Assembly (NCBI GenBank): GCA_041391125.1
Contig: JAWKON010000051.1
Coordinates: forward strand, 1 to 64,000
DNA: 64,000 bases
Direction: 5' to 3'
From: JACKBC01 sp041391125
GTDB taxonomy: Bacteria; Chloroflexota; Anaerolineae; Caldilineales; Caldilineaceae
Part shown: piece by piece, positions 1 to 10,600 of the stretch
Numbering within the stretch: the stretch's first letter is position 1
Layout of the letters: each line of letters starts with the position of its first letter
Notes under the pieces: generated by a model
What the model was told of the DNA's origin: nothing
The model's database searches: none
The model's input: the letters and a program-made list of their open reading frames with translations, nothing else
Translations under genes and position numbers: made by a program

Positions 1-281
1 ACGCGCGGATGCGTGACCAGATCATAAATGCCGGCGCAGCGCGTCTGCCAGCCGTTGATCGAATAGCTGTTCCAGCCGGCGGCCGCGGCTTTGGCCATCA
101 GCGCCTCAAAATAGGCGCGGTGATGCGCCACCTCGTCGGGCGTCAACACGTCCAGCGGGAAGATGTAGCCTTTGTCGTTGTACTGCTGAATCTGTTGGGG
201 CGTGAGCCACCGGGGATAGGCGTTTTCAACCGGGTAAAATTGCAGCGTACGTTGCAGGTCGGGAAAGGCGGTTGTGCTCAT
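1..281 (-). CDS. Phytanoyl-CoA dioxygenase family protein (N-terminal part, runs off the window)
   Basis: The leftward frame opens with ATG at 281 and stays open to the window edge (93 codons), so the C-terminal catalytic part lies outside. The visible part contains QIQQYNDKGYIFPLDVLTP followed by an acidic helix, the usual N-terminal layout of bacterial PhyH-type Fe(II)/2-oxoglutarate dioxygenases ('GY.fp..vl...e'). A GGAA-like ribosome site sits about 6 bases before the ATG. The iron-binding HxD...H residues cannot be seen, so activity cannot be judged. Substrates of these small bacterial PhyH proteins are mostly unknown. A possible leftward promoter lies about 90 bases upstream. Family assignment is by resemblance of the N-terminus only. 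Confidence 0.7.
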   Translation of the reverse strand, partial: MSTTAFPDLQRTLQFYPVENAYPRWLTPQQIQQYNDKGYIFPLDVLTPDEVAHHRAYFEALMAKAAAAGWNSYSINGWQTRCAGIYDLVTHPR

Positions 282-669
282 GGTGATTCCTGGGCGGCGA
301 TGAAAATGGGTATGTGCGGATGAGGGGGCTTTGGGGCCAACGGGAATGTTCGTTGACGCTGGCCAATAGTATACTTGGATTCCCGTGAATCGGGCAATTT
401 GCAGACCGTCGCAGTATCAGTCAGGGCGTAGAAAATAGCGACGATATAATGAAAAAACATCGGCCTATTCTCTATCGGGTGGCGAACTGGATCTGGGATT
501 CGGCCACCATCCCAACGGTTTTCAGTATTTTCTGTCGCGCAACTGATTTGTGTGCGCGCCATATCTTTTGTATGATGTGGGATTGGGATATGATGCCTCA
601 ACGGGAATGCATCACCCGAATGTGTATGTAAATTCCACCTCTTTTCAGCGAAAGGCCGTTGTTTTCACC
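282..669. other. Gene-free divergent spacer between PhyH and the SLC13 transporter
   Basis: No convincing reading frame, RNA gene or repeat is visible apart from the possible leftward promoter at 368-397. Being between divergent genes it should hold both promoters. Confidence 0.5.
368..397 (-). promoter_or_regulatory. Possible leftward sigma70-type promoter for the PhyH gene
   Basis: On the minus strand TTGCCC (392-397) and TATACT (368-373) are separated by 18 bases and point toward the gene starting at 281. A short dyad (CCCG/CGGG) lies in the spacer. The -10 box matches well and the -35 box matches in four of six positions. Recognised by eye only. Confidence 0.35.
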
Positions 670-2475
670 ATGCTCTCTATGCAGGAATGGATACTTGTTG
701 TCTTTATTGTCGTCACCCTCGTCATTATCGTTTTCGACCTGTTGCGTCCCGATCTTACGGCTATTTTGGTCCTCGCCATTCTGCCGCTCACGGGTCTGAT
801 TACGTTTCAAGAAGCGCTCTCTGGTTTTAGTCGTTCCGTCGTTATCACCATTATCGGCCTCTTTATTATTACCCAGGCGCTGGAAGATGTGGGCGCCGTG
901 CAGTGGATTGCCGAGCAGTTGAAGAGGGTGGGCAAAGGCTCCGAAATGCGGCTGATCCTGCTCTTTATGGGTACCGGCGCCGTGCTGTCTCTGATTATGA
1001 ACAACATTGCGGCCGGCGCGGTTTTGCTGCCCGCCGCCGTGCAGGTGGGGCGCGAATCGGACGTGCCTCCCTCCAAGCTGCTGATTCCCCTCTCGTTTGG
1101 CACCCTGGTGGGCGGCATGGCCACCTATTTCACCACCGCCAACATCATCCTCAGCAGCATCCTGCGCGACCAGCAGCAGGCCGGGCTGAGCATGATCGAT
1201 TTTCTACCCACGGGCGGTTTGATCGTGCTGGCGGGGCTGGCCTTTATGGCGCTCTTTGGCCGCAGGATGTTGCCCACACGGGAGTCGGTGGGTCAAAGCG
1301 CCAGCCCCTATCTCCTGGCGCGTAATCTCACCGAAATGTATCAACTGCCCGAGCAGATGTGGGAAGTCCACGTACTGCCCAGCTCCCAGCTAGTGGGCGT
1401 TTCGCTGGCTGAAAGCAAGATTGGCGAAGAGCTAGGGTTGACCGTGATCGCCATTTGGCGCGGGCGCCAGGCCATCCTGACATTGAAACCGACCGAGACC
1501 ATCCAGGCGGATGATTTTCTGGTGGTGCTGGGACGAGAGGACATGATCGCCGAGCTGACCTCCTGGGGCATGGAACTCGGACGTCAACAAAATCACATTG
1601 GAAACGGCGCCGACTATTTTGTGGATTTGGCCGAAGTGATCATTCCGCCCCGCTCCGGCGTGCTGGGCAAGTCTCTGGCCGAACTTAACTTTCGCAGCAA
1701 GTATCATCTGACAGGGGTGGCGCTGTGGCGCGAGGGACTCAGCTTTCGCAACGATGTGGGGGTCATGCCGCTGGAGCCGGGCGATGCCCTGCTGATGGTG
1801 GGGACGCCGGAAAACTTTCAAGCATTGGCCAATGATCGAGACTTTCTGCTGTTGCAAAGTACGCACACGGCGCGCCCGCCGCTGCCGCAGAAAGCCGGCT
1901 GGGCGCTGGGCATCACCGGCCTGGTGCTGCTGATCTCCATTTTTGATATTATCCCCTCTTCGGATGCCATGATGATGGGCGTGGCGGCCATGGCGCTGAC
2001 CGGCTGTATCAATTTGGATGATGCGTACCGCGGGATTAGCTGGCGCGTCATCTTCCTGATTGCGGGCATGTTGCCCTTAAGCCTGGCCATGATTAATACT
2101 CACCTGGCCGATCACATCGGGCAGATCATCGTGGGGAGCATTACCCCGTATGGCCCATTGGCCTTGGTGGCCGGGCTTTTTCTGCTTACGATGCTGGTGA
2201 CGCAAGTGATCGGCGGACAGGTGGCAGCGCTCATTGTGGGCCCCATTGCCGTGACTACAGCGCTGCAAAGCCAGGTCAACCCGCAGGCCATGGCCGTGGC
2301 GGTGGCCATCGCCTGCTCGGCGGCCTTTCTCACGCCCATTGCCCACCCGGTTAACGTGTTGATGATGGGGCCGGGCAACTATACGCCGCGGGATTTCCTC
2401 AAGGTGGGAGCGGGCATGTTGGTTGTCTCGCTGCTAACGCTGCTGGTGGGGATGCGTATTTTTTGGCGCGTCTAA
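670..2475 (+). CDS. SLC13 (DASS) family anion permease with two RCK_C/TrkA_C domains
   Basis: This is a polytopic inner-membrane transporter of about 601 residues, of the group that carries two regulatory TrkA_C domains in the central cytosolic loop. Residues 1-215 form hydrophobic helices, including the NNIAAGAVLLPAAV stretch typical of the divalent anion:sodium symporter fold. Roughly 225-400 hold two similar hydrophilic RCK_C modules (VLPSSQLVGVSLAE and IIPPRSGVLGKSLAEL). From about 415 the second helical half follows. Characterised relatives move sulfate, other divalent anions or dicarboxylates; the substrate here cannot be read off. The ATG at 670 was chosen because it directly precedes the first membrane helix. 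The frame extends further upstream, but that part is hydrophilic and unlike the family. Confidence 0.85.
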   Translation: MLSMQEWILVVFIVVTLVIIVFDLLRPDLTAILVLAILPLTGLITFQEALSGFSRSVVITIIGLFIITQALEDVGAVQWIAEQLKRVGKGSEMRLILLFMGTGAVLSLIMNNIAAGAVLLPAAVQVGRESDVPPSKLLIPLSFGTLVGGMATYFTTANIILSSILRDQQQAGLSMIDFLPTGGLIVLAGLAFMALFGRRMLPTRESVGQSASPYLLARNLTEMYQLPEQMWEVHVLPSSQLVGVSLAESKIGEELGLTVIAIWRGRQAILTLKPTETIQADDFLVVLGREDMIAELTSWGMELGRQQNHIGNGADYFVDLAEVIIPPRSGVLGKSLAELNFRSKYHLTGVALWREGLSFRNDVGVMPLEPGDALLMVGTPENFQALANDRDFLLLQSTHTARPPLPQKAGWALGITGLVLLISIFDIIPSSDAMMMGVAAMALTGCINLDDAYRGISWRVIFLIAGMLPLSLAMINTHLADHIGQIIVGSITPYGPLALVAGLFLLTMLVTQVIGGQVAALIVGPIAVTTALQSQVNPQAMAVAVAIACSAAFLTPIAHPVNVLMMGPGNYTPRDFLKVGAGMLVVSLLTLLVGMRIFWRV

Positions 2476-2485
2476 CGAAAGTTTT

Positions 2486-2710
2486 GTGCAATCAGAGCCG
2501 CTAGTGCGCCTGGCCGCGCCCGCCAATCTGTTGATTCTGGGCGGCGAAGAGGACGATCGATGGAGCGCCGATATTGCAGAGATGGTTCAATACGCCAGAC
2601 CCGCCTTTGTGAATGGCGTGCTTGAATATGGCGTCAATCCAGGCGGTCACCATTTCAGCGCAGAGATGTGTGCTCGCGCATATGCCTTTTTACATGAACA
2701 TTTGGTATGA
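2486..2710 (+). pseudogene. C-terminal fragment of an alpha/beta hydrolase
   Basis: A 74-codon frame beginning with GTG 10 bases after the SLC13 stop codon resembles only the last part of a dienelactone-hydrolase-like alpha/beta hydrolase. A hydrophobic strand is followed by GGEEDD, which would carry the acid residue, and then by PGGHHFS, which would carry the catalytic histidine, ending in an amphipathic helix. The nucleophile elbow and the rest of the fold are absent, and the upstream sequence belongs to the transporter. It is therefore most simply the remnant of a gene whose 5' part was lost when it was joined to the transporter. A standalone small protein is possible but unlikely. Confidence 0.55.
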
Positions 2711-2781
2711 TACACATATCGCGCTTTTCAACTGCAACCCCAACGCGCATTGACGCCCATTAGAATTATGCGCGCGGTTGT

Positions 2782-2836
2782 CATAGATGAAAAGGATTAC
2801 GCCTATTTTTAGCCGAGTGGCCGATTTTCATCTATG
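2782..2836. repeat. 12-bp inverted repeat in the leader of the nitroreductase-like gene
   Basis: CATAGATGAAAA at 2782-2793 is exactly complementary to 2825-2836, with a 31-base loop. It lies just before the strong AGGAGG site of the following gene. It may be a leader hairpin or a regulator site. No T-run follows. Confidence 0.45.
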
Positions 2837-2863
2837 CCAGAGCCAAGTATAGGAGGACGCTCA

Positions 2864-3241
2864 ATGGCCACAAACGAATCCATTCAACAAGCGCTTGATA
2901 GAGACGAAACCATCGACATCACCACTACCGGGCGCAACAGCGGCCAGCCGCGGCGGATTGAAATCTGGTTTCGGCGCGTCGATGGGCGCACCTACATTAC
3001 CGGCACGCCCGGACCGCGCGACTGGTTTGCCAACTTACAGGCCAATCCGCGCTTTGTGTTTCACTTGAAGCAATCGATGCAGGCCGATCTGCCGGCCACC
3101 GCGCGCGTCATCACCGACCCGGCTGAACGGCGGCGCATTTTGGCCGACCCGGTTATGCGCTGGTATCATCAGCAGGTGGGCTCGCTGGATGAACTGGTGG
3201 CGGGCAGTCCGCTGGTCGAAGTGATATTTGCTGAAATTTGA
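2864..3241 (+). CDS. Nitroreductase/deazaflavin-dependent oxidoreductase family protein (DUF385-like)
   Basis: A small split beta-barrel protein of 125 residues. The order TTTGRNSGQPRRIEIWFRRVDG then a GTPGPRDWFANLQANP segment is characteristic of the F420-dependent nitroreductase (DUF385/Ddn-like) group, which binds a flavin or deazaflavin and reduces varied substrates. The start was moved to the ATG at 2864 because AGGAGG ends about 8 bases before it; the frame extends slightly further upstream. The stop overlaps the leader of the following Gfo/Idh/MocA gene by a few bases, so the two are probably co-transcribed. Cofactor and substrate are inferred from the family only. Confidence 0.75.
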   Translation: MATNESIQQALDRDETIDITTTGRNSGQPRRIEIWFRRVDGRTYITGTPGPRDWFANLQANPRFVFHLKQSMQADLPATARVITDPAERRRILADPVMRWYHQQVGSLDELVAGSPLVEVIFAEI

Positions 3242-3248
3242 AGGTAAT

Positions 3249-4247
3249 ATGAAACCAATTCAATTAGGCGTCATCGGTCTGGGGCTCATTTGGCAGCGCG
3301 CGCACCAGCCCGTGCTGCAGGAACTGCCAGAGCTGATCCAGCCGGTGGCGTTTTGCGATTTGAGCGAAGCGCGGCGCACAGCCACGGGTGAACAATTCCC
3401 CCATGCACCGGTGGTGGATTCGGTGGATGCATTGCTGGCGTTGGATGGGCTGGATGCGGTGCTGGTGCTGACGCCCATTGCGCTCAACGCGCCCACGGCG
3501 CTCAAGTGTATCCAGGCGGGCAAACATGTTTTTATGGAGAAACCGATTGCACGGTCGCTGGCGGAAGGACGCACGCTGATCGCGGCGGCGCGGCAGGCGG
3601 ATCGGCAGCTGTATGTGCTGGAGCAAATGGGGTATCGTCCCCTGGAAACGGCGCTGCACGCAACGCTGGCGGCGGGCGAAATTGGTGATCTGCTGCTGTG
3701 GGAGCGGGTGCAGCACCTGGAAGCGGATACCGCCCAAGGCGCGCTGCGCTACGATTCGACGCCGTGGCGCAAGCAGGCCGACTATCCACTGGGTACGCTC
3801 TTCGACGGCGGCATCCATCTCATCGCCGGGTTGAGCCGCGTCTTTGGCCAACCCCAAAGCGTAGAAGCCACCGGCCGTCGGCTACGCGAAGAATACGGTG
3901 ATTATGATCAGGTGACCATGACCTTTCGCTATGCCGCCGGCGCCACCGGCTTGCTGAGCCACTCGGCATACTTACCGCCGGTACACAACTTTTTCTACAT
4001 CCACGGTACAGAGGGCGCGATCACCGTCGAGCGCAATCAGTTCACCATTGAAAAGCCCGCTCAGCCCGCCCGCGTTGTCGAATTTCCCGCTGAAAATCCG
4101 TACACCGGCATGTGGCGCCAAATATTACGCGCCTACGCCGACGGCACAGAGGCATCCTACAGCACCGAAGATGCGCTACGCGATGTGGCCACCCTATTGG
4201 GCGTCGAACGCTCCATAAAGTCCGGCGAACGGGTGGCGTTAAGTTAG
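3249..4247 (+). CDS. Gfo/Idh/MocA family NAD(P)-dependent oxidoreductase
   Basis: The protein of about 332 residues opens with a Rossmann fold (GVIGLGLIWQRAHQPVL at residues 6-22, a GxGxxx nucleotide-binding loop). It carries the family's MEKPIA motif near residue 97, whose lysine contacts cofactor and substrate. The C-terminal alpha/beta domain follows, with a GGIHLI segment containing the usual histidine. Members oxidise or epimerise sugars, inositols and related polyols in the cytoplasm. GAAGGT precedes the ATG at 3249. It follows the nitroreductase-like gene by 7 bases. A second, unrelated-in-sequence member lies downstream. Substrate unknown. Confidence 0.88.
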   Translation: MKPIQLGVIGLGLIWQRAHQPVLQELPELIQPVAFCDLSEARRTATGEQFPHAPVVDSVDALLALDGLDAVLVLTPIALNAPTALKCIQAGKHVFMEKPIARSLAEGRTLIAAARQADRQLYVLEQMGYRPLETALHATLAAGEIGDLLLWERVQHLEADTAQGALRYDSTPWRKQADYPLGTLFDGGIHLIAGLSRVFGQPQSVEATGRRLREEYGDYDQVTMTFRYAAGATGLLSHSAYLPPVHNFFYIHGTEGAITVERNQFTIEKPAQPARVVEFPAENPYTGMWRQILRAYADGTEASYSTEDALRDVATLLGVERSIKSGERVALS

Positions 4248-4408
4248 CAGTTATCAGTTTGCAGTGCTCAGTTCCCAGCGTGAACTTTCAGTTTGGACAC
4301 TGCTAACTGCGCACTGATAACTGTTCACTCAATGTCATAAAGTTTTCAGTGCGCAGTATTCAGTGTGAATTCCGAACTGATTACTGCTAACTGCGCACTG
4401 AAAACTGT
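4248..4408. repeat. Intergenic dyad element, family A (cagtt/tcagtgcgcag motif)
   Basis: Two nested dyads follow the dehydrogenase stop codon. Both are built from repeats of 'cagttatcagt', 'gtgcgcag' and 'ttagcag' on one side with their complements on the other. For example, AGTTTTCAGTGCGCAGT near 4340 pairs with its complement near 4390. A second copy of the family lies at 55624-55690. Confidence 0.7.
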
Positions 4409-4409
4409 T

Positions 4410-4580
4410 TACGATGAATTCGTCCTTGAGCGCCGCCTCTTCCAGATTTTTGGCAATTTCCAGCAGGGGATCATCGATGCCCAACGTAGTTAAAACTTCA
4501 TGCGCGGTGCGCTTGAGGATCGTGCGTACAGGTCAAAATTCTCGTACACGCGGTGACCAAAGCCCATCCGCCGGAATGTG
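4410..4580 (-). pseudogene. gltA: Citrate synthase C-terminal remnant
   Basis: Reading leftward, MGFGHRVYENFD is followed, after a one-base shift, by TILKRTAHEVLTTLGIDDP and LLEIAKNLEEAALKDEFIV. This is the signature of the citrate synthase small domain (GFGHRVY, the active-site region, then DPLLEIA.ELEE.AL.DE). About 55 residues survive, with one frameshift inside, no N-terminal three quarters, and no true C-terminus: the sequence stops at the family A dyad. It is a relic, with rearrangement breakpoints at each end. There is no sign of expression. Confidence in the family is high because the active-site motif is unmistakable. Confidence 0.8.
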
Positions 4581-4669
4581 GAGGCCCGCCTCTCCCCTCA
4601 CTACCCACGACGTTCTTGCAGCATACTGTAATCTCCAAGCGAAAGGTGAAGCAAGTGAAGAACCACAAT

Positions 4670-5786
4670 ATGAATAAGACTATCCGCGTGGGTGTTGTCG
4701 GCTGCGGCGGCATTGCCCAAAGCCAACATATTCCTGGCTATGTGCGCACAGAAAATGTGGAAGTCGCCGCCCTGTGCGACGAACGAGACGCTGCTCAACC
4801 AGGTGGGCGACCAGTACAATGTGGCCTTCCGCACCGCCGATTACGAAGAGCTGGCAGCGCAGCCCGAGCTGGACGCCGTGGACATCTGCACCGCGCCCGA
4901 TTCGCATTTTGCCATCGCCATGGCCGCCATCGAGCAGGGCAAGCATGTCTTTTGCGAAAAGCCGCTGGCTTTGAGTTATGCCGAAGCGCGCCGGCTTTAT
5001 GAAGCCGCCCAAGCCGCCGGGCTGGTCACCGGCGTGGGCTTTGTGCATCGGGTCACGCCCGCCGCCCGCTTGGCCCACCAGGTTATTGCGGAAGGCGCGC
5101 TGGGCGAAATCTACAGCATGATGGCCATTTTTTCCGCCGGCGGCGCCAACTATGCCGCCCAGCCCATGCGCTGGCGCAACCAAAAAGCGGTGGCCGGTTC
5201 GGGAGCGCTCTTTGACCTGGGTTCACACATGGTGGACATGACGCGCTGGTGGTTGGGCCAGGAGATCACGGCGGTCTGCGCGCAGACGCGTATCTTTGTG
5301 CCGCAGCGGCGGTGGCCCAATGGCGCTGCGGCCACGGTGGATGTGGATGACGCGTCGACCATGCTGGCCAATTTTGAGGGTGGCGCCATGGCCACTTTTA
5401 TGAACAGCTTTGCCGCCACCGGCCGCGGTTTTGACCAGCGCGTGGAGGTCTATGGCAGCCACGGCGCGCTGATTTACGACCAAGCCACACCCACGGAACT
5501 GGCCGTCTGCATTGGCGAAGAGATGCTCAAGCTGAGCGCCGCCGCCGGCGTGGATCGGCGCAAAAAAGAGCCGTATCCCATCATGTCCGTACCCCAAAAC
5601 CTGCGCGACCGCTGGTGGACCGGCGGCGGCGCCACCCGCTCGCTGACGCCCGATTTTATCCGCGCCATCCGCGGCGAGAGTAATGTATTTTTGCCCACAT
5701 TTTATGAAGGGATGAAGGTGCAGGAAGTGCTAGAGGCGGGGCTGCGCTCGGCGGAGCAGGAGAGGTGGGTGAGGTTGCCGCTGTGA
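4670..5786 (+). CDS. Gfo/Idh/MocA family oxidoreductase (one frameshift)
   Basis: The ATG at 4670 opens a Rossmann domain (VGVVGCGGIAQSQHIPGY). This frame is left near 4780, where the family sequence jumps to the next frame (NETLLNQVGDQYNVAFRTAD) and then runs uninterrupted to the stop. The pattern fits one extra base just after the ALCD segment. Downstream the CEKPLA motif, the VGFVHR segment and a GSHMVDMTRWW stretch with the catalytic histidine are intact. The protein is about 370 residues, normal for the family. Because only one base is out of place in an otherwise conserved protein, a sequencing error is more likely than true loss. The role is sugar or polyol dehydrogenation, substrate unknown. 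Confidence 0.8.
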
Positions 5787-5876
5787 AATCTGCGCCATCG
5801 TGTTCCACGTATACGAAGGGCTGAAAGCAGAACTGTGGCGACCGGCGCCGGTGATCTGATGCGGCGCATTTGCTGT

Positions 5877-7310
5877 TCAATACAACAAGCCAGACAGCTT
5901 GTGCAGAACATGCGCCGCGTCTGTGCTGCGATCCACATTGATTTGATCTAGAAAGCGGAAGGCGCCTAGCCGCTCCTCCATGCGCTTGGCCATTTGTGCA
6001 ATCTGTTGATGCATCTTCTGTTGATCGAACTGCTGCAACACATCCGCAATCACTGGCCACAATTTGCGATTGTGCGCACAATTTGGATACGGATAGATGC
6101 AGAGCGCGGCCGTGTAGAGTTCGAACGCGGTCTCAGTTTTACCCTGCATACAGTGTACCTCCCCTCTCAAGCGCAGGGCGTCGGCAATGCCGCGCGTGCT
6201 TTTACGGTCGGTCCAGCTCTCCAACAGTTCCTCAGCCTTGTGCAGCGCCTTCTTCTCTTCGGCATTCTTTAATGCAATCTGCGCCTCTTCGAGATCAATA
6301 CTGAGGTGATAATAAACATCGGCGCCAAAAAGATGGCGCGCCCGTGCGCGTAATTTTTTGGCATCATCAAAGCGTCTTTGCAATTGGCGCACTTGGGCTT
6401 TTCTAAACAGATCGTACCCGTTGTCGCTGTCATCGCCATAGGCCAAATGAATGCGGTAGGCTTCATCCAGATGCATCGCGGCGCGTTGAAACCAATGCGC
6501 CGCCGTCCTTATGCTGCGGCTTTCCGCACCCCACTCGCGATAGATGCAGCCCAGAAAATGATGGGCGTGCTTTGGCCAAATGCTCGGTCCCGCTCGGCGG
6601 CCAACCGCAGCGATTCGCTATACCAGGACTCGGCCTGGTGCAGATTCCCCAAGCTAAAATCGATCCAGCCGTTGATGTGCTGCATCTCTATGCGAATCTC
6701 CGGGTCGGCAATAGACTCATAGGTGGATTGGGCCGCCGTGATCTTTTCTTTGGCGCTACGCAGATCGCCCAACTTCTATATACATTTGGGCGGTGCTGGT
6801 AGGCGCCTTTGGCCGCCAGATTGCGGCGGTTCCCAGCAGCTGCTCGGCGCGCCGAAAGATCGGAATGGCTTCGGTGCAGTGCCAATCGCGATAGTAGTGG
6901 ATTGGCCAGTAGGATTTCGCGGATGCCAATTTCAAAGGGGTCGGCGGTAATCCGGCGCAAGTCGCCGGACCTGGTCTGGAGTCAGGAGTAACGATACGGA
7001 CTTGGTCTCGTAAGCTGGCCATCCATCCCATTGGCTGGATGATGTGGAGATGATGACCACATCATATTGATCACCTGGGCGACGGTACTTCCAGCGCGGC
7101 CAAATACTGTTTGCCGCAGACCATTAACCCAGTTCTAGGCGAAAAATGGGCGTCCCAAAGACCGCTATCGCGCAGAAACTGAATCGTGCGTTTAACATAT
7201 GTTTCGACCGTTAGCAACGGGTAGCCAAGCGCACGGGCAATGGCCTGATTCGCATAGCCTTCCACCTTCATGCGGAGAACCGGCAGTAAATACGCAGGCA
7301 GCAGCGGCAT
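5877..7310 (-). pseudogene. Broken transcriptional regulator with LuxR-like HTH and TPR repeats
   Basis: Leftward from 7310 an intact 79-codon piece reads as a helix-turn-helix of the LuxR/response-regulator kind (VEGYANQAIARALGYPLLTVETYVKR). After it, three further pieces in different frames (roughly 6690-7030, 6509-6772 and 5877-6476) read as consecutive helical TPR-like repeats, e.g. IGWIDFSLGNLHQAESWYSE-like and KAEELLESW-like helices. Joined end to end they would give one protein of about 475 residues. At least three frameshifts separate the pieces, so it is treated as a pseudogene. The layout suggests a sensor-type activator of unknown target. No partner gene is visible nearby. Confidence 0.6.
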
Positions 7311-7614
7311 GATTCTCTCCGCGTCCTGCTAGCAGGACTAGAACGGCGCACGGCGGGTGTGTTATAGTGAGGCTGTAAACACAGAGAAAGGCAAACGAGG
7401 CAATACTTCCGATAAATTCGTTGGTATGTAATTTCCCGGCCCGCCTATTATACATAGATGCCGCAAAGAAATAAAATATCGGTGGATCGCAACGGTGATT
7501 AGGCCGGATTCACCAATCGAGACCGACTCCTATATCGCCAACACCATTGCGGTGTACTGAATATGTATGTTAGCAGTTGCTACAGCATGAACAATTAACC
7601 AATGAGAATTCAAT
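7311..7614. other. Gene-free spacer upstream of the decayed secreted protein
   Basis: About 300 bases with no reading frame, RNA gene or clear repeat. It separates two divergently oriented pseudogenes and presumably once held their promoters. Confidence 0.5.
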
Positions 7615-10600
7615 ATGTTCACGCGCATGAAGGCACTATTCCTAATCACCTTACCTCTATTCATTGGCAAGCAGCCTAAACTCCACAGAAGCGGCGCTTA
7701 TTTGGCAAAGGCTCCTGAAAAACAACAGGTTGCAAAACAAAATCTTGGCTCACGCTTGATCGTAGAAAATGTGGTGCCGAGGTGGCGCCGTTCTCAGCTC
7801 ACTCCGCCGCCCAATTTGAACCGGCAGCCGCCATCATGCAGGAAGATTTTGAGGGCAATTGGCCCAACGCAGCTGGCATGATGAAGATAGGGGTACTGGT
7901 GACAATGGTGAATTCTTCTGGGGAAAACGCGACTGTCATCCCCGCGCCGGCGCTTTTGCCGGCTGGGCCGCCGGCGCCGGCGCGCAAGGCAGCGGGCGCG
8001 CCTGTGCAGATAATTATCCCAACAATCTCAATTCCTGGGCCATCTATGGTCCATTCGACCTAACCGGGGCCACGAGCGCCAGTTTGAGCTTTCACTTTTG
8101 GGGGGTTACGAAATTGCCGAAAACTGCGCAGCGGATCAATTGTATGCCGCCAGCTCAACTGATGGCCAAAAGTTCTCCGGTAACTATTTTTGCGGCGACT
8201 GGCGCCAGGAGATGCTGGCAATGGGTATTATCAATATACGCTTGACTTAAGCAAACATTTGGGTAAAAACCAGGCAGATTTTGCTGGCCTCAAAAGCAAT
8301 GCGAGCATCACCGGCATCGGCATGAGCATTGATGATGTTACGCTGGATGTTACCAGCCCTACAACCTGACGCCACACATACTCAATTTCGGGCCGCATCA
8401 CCAAGATTGACGGCGAGGGTGCATCGGGTGTCACAATCACTGCGGCGGGCCCCACCATAAAAAATCATCAGTGGTCAGTGACAGCAACGGCAATTATGTG
8501 ATCACTCCACTCTGGCGGCGGGGCCGCCATGAATTGACACTGTCGGGAAGGTTACACCTTCACGCCGGGGTTGATTCCCAGAAGAAGTACCTTAATGCAG
8601 TCGAACAGAACTTTTCTCGTCGTGCCGCCCAACAATACGTTTCTCATTTCTGGCCGGATAAGTGATACCAACAATATCCCGCTGGCTGGTGTTCTTGTTA
8701 CACTCAGTAATGGCCGTACATTCTTGACTACTGAACAGGGCGGATATGGCTTTACGGAACTTACACCGGGAAATACATACGAATTACCCCCAGCAAAGAG
8801 GGATACACTTTCTCACCGCCATCGCACTGTCCATGCCGCCACTACAGCCAGGCATGCATTTTATCGGCATGTCCCTTACCCCTATGCCTCACGCCAACCA
8901 ATACGTCCACACCGATGCCGATAGGTATGCCGCAATGTGGGGCGGCAGTGTGCAAGTATGTGCAGATGGCTTTACGAATACCGCTGATGGTTGGACAACA
9001 AGCGGGGTGGTGCAGATCGGCAATTACACAACTGTTGAAAATGGTAGTGATTGCCAGCGGCAATCAATTAGCCGGTAGTGGCTTGGTGAGTATGAAGGGT
9101 GGTGAAACCGGCAATCAAATGACGCCGCTGTTTCAAGACAGTTTCGATATTGCAACCGATAGCGGAATTTTACGCCCAAAGCCGTCATGGGTATGAATTT
9201 CGGTTAAAGGATTTGGCCGGTTTCCAAAATCCAACAAGTATCCTCGGCAACCAGCTTGACACTCAAAGGTCAACTGAGTGGTGAATTAAACTTGGAACTG
9301 GTGATACCGGGTAATCGCGCGGTTGAGTAGCCGCAGTTTTTCTTTGATCACACAGGCGCAGTTAGCGGCGCCGTGGAGAATGTGAATTTTAGTCTCGGTC
9401 GCGCCATGCTGCGTGTAAAGAGCGCGAGCCTCAGTTTAGATGGGTTTACGATAAAAGCAGCCGAACTTCAATTGCCCAAGGCTCGCGGCGCGAGCGAGCT
9501 TCAGAAATCGGCTCGTATTACGAACAATGGCCAAATTACTTTGGCAAGCGGCAGTGCGAGTTTTAAATTTCCTAATATTAACGTCGGTGGCGCCAATGGG
9601 TTTTCCATCGAAGGAGCCGCTGTCACTTTAACTGTTAATGGCGCCGAGTACCTCTTTAGCGGTAGCGGTACTTTTTTGGAATGCCAGGATTGGTTCCTGG
9701 AAATAGTAATTGCAAAATAGGCACTAATTTCACTGTTGCCAGCCAACCACCACCTGTCCGCAAAGTCTCGCTGGCAATTGATGGCTGCGTCAAGGTTCCA
9801 ATTGGTTCGACAGGATTTTTTCTTACCGGCGTCAATGACGACAGAGATTTACGAAGACAGGTTGTCCATTGAGTTAGGAATAAAAATCTGAGGGTGGCCC
9901 TGAGATTTCCGGGCCGGGTATTGGCCATTACGCCGAGCCGCTTCCATTGGGATAACAGTTGGGCGGTGGGACTCAAGGGAGATGTCAATGTCTTTAAGTG
10001 GAAGGCACTCAATGCGCAATTAACATTGAGCCCGAAGAATGGCCTCATAGGCACGCTTAACATCTCGGTAGCTGGTGTCATTGATGGGAATGGCCGCTTG
10101 CACGTGTGGAAAGAGTCCAAGAAATTCAACACTTTGTTTGGTCATGCCGACATGGATGTACAAATCGCGGAGGGTGCAATAATTAGGCAGTGCCCACTTG
10201 GCGTATGTGTAATTGTGCCATCACCAGCCATTAAAATCGCAAACGCCAGCAGCGAATTTGGGGAATTTCATGGGACGATCGAAGACTCAATATGGCATGT
10301 AAAGGGCAAAGTCAAGGTATATGGTTATGAATCAGCGTTCTTCCTCAACACCAGCGGGGAGCTTCGCTTTGATCTTGGAGGCATGAAACAGTATAAGTTG
10401 GTTGATCAGCCACCATTACCGGCGCAGCAGCCCTTCAGCCCCTTGCAGATGCAGTCTATCTCGTCGCCGTGGAAGACACGCCCGCTCTTATTGTGGCCAT
10501 GGGTCGCGATGGTGGAAATCTAAGCTTGAGCTTAACGGATCCTGTTGGTCGCATAATTACATCTGCAACCAGCGATCCAACCATATTTTACACGAGCACC

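Noticed and set aside
9..323. Rightward 104-codon frame opposite the PhyH gene
   Set aside because: It is the complement of a frame with clear family similarity, has no ribosome site and an arginine/glycine-rich composition typical of antisense frames.
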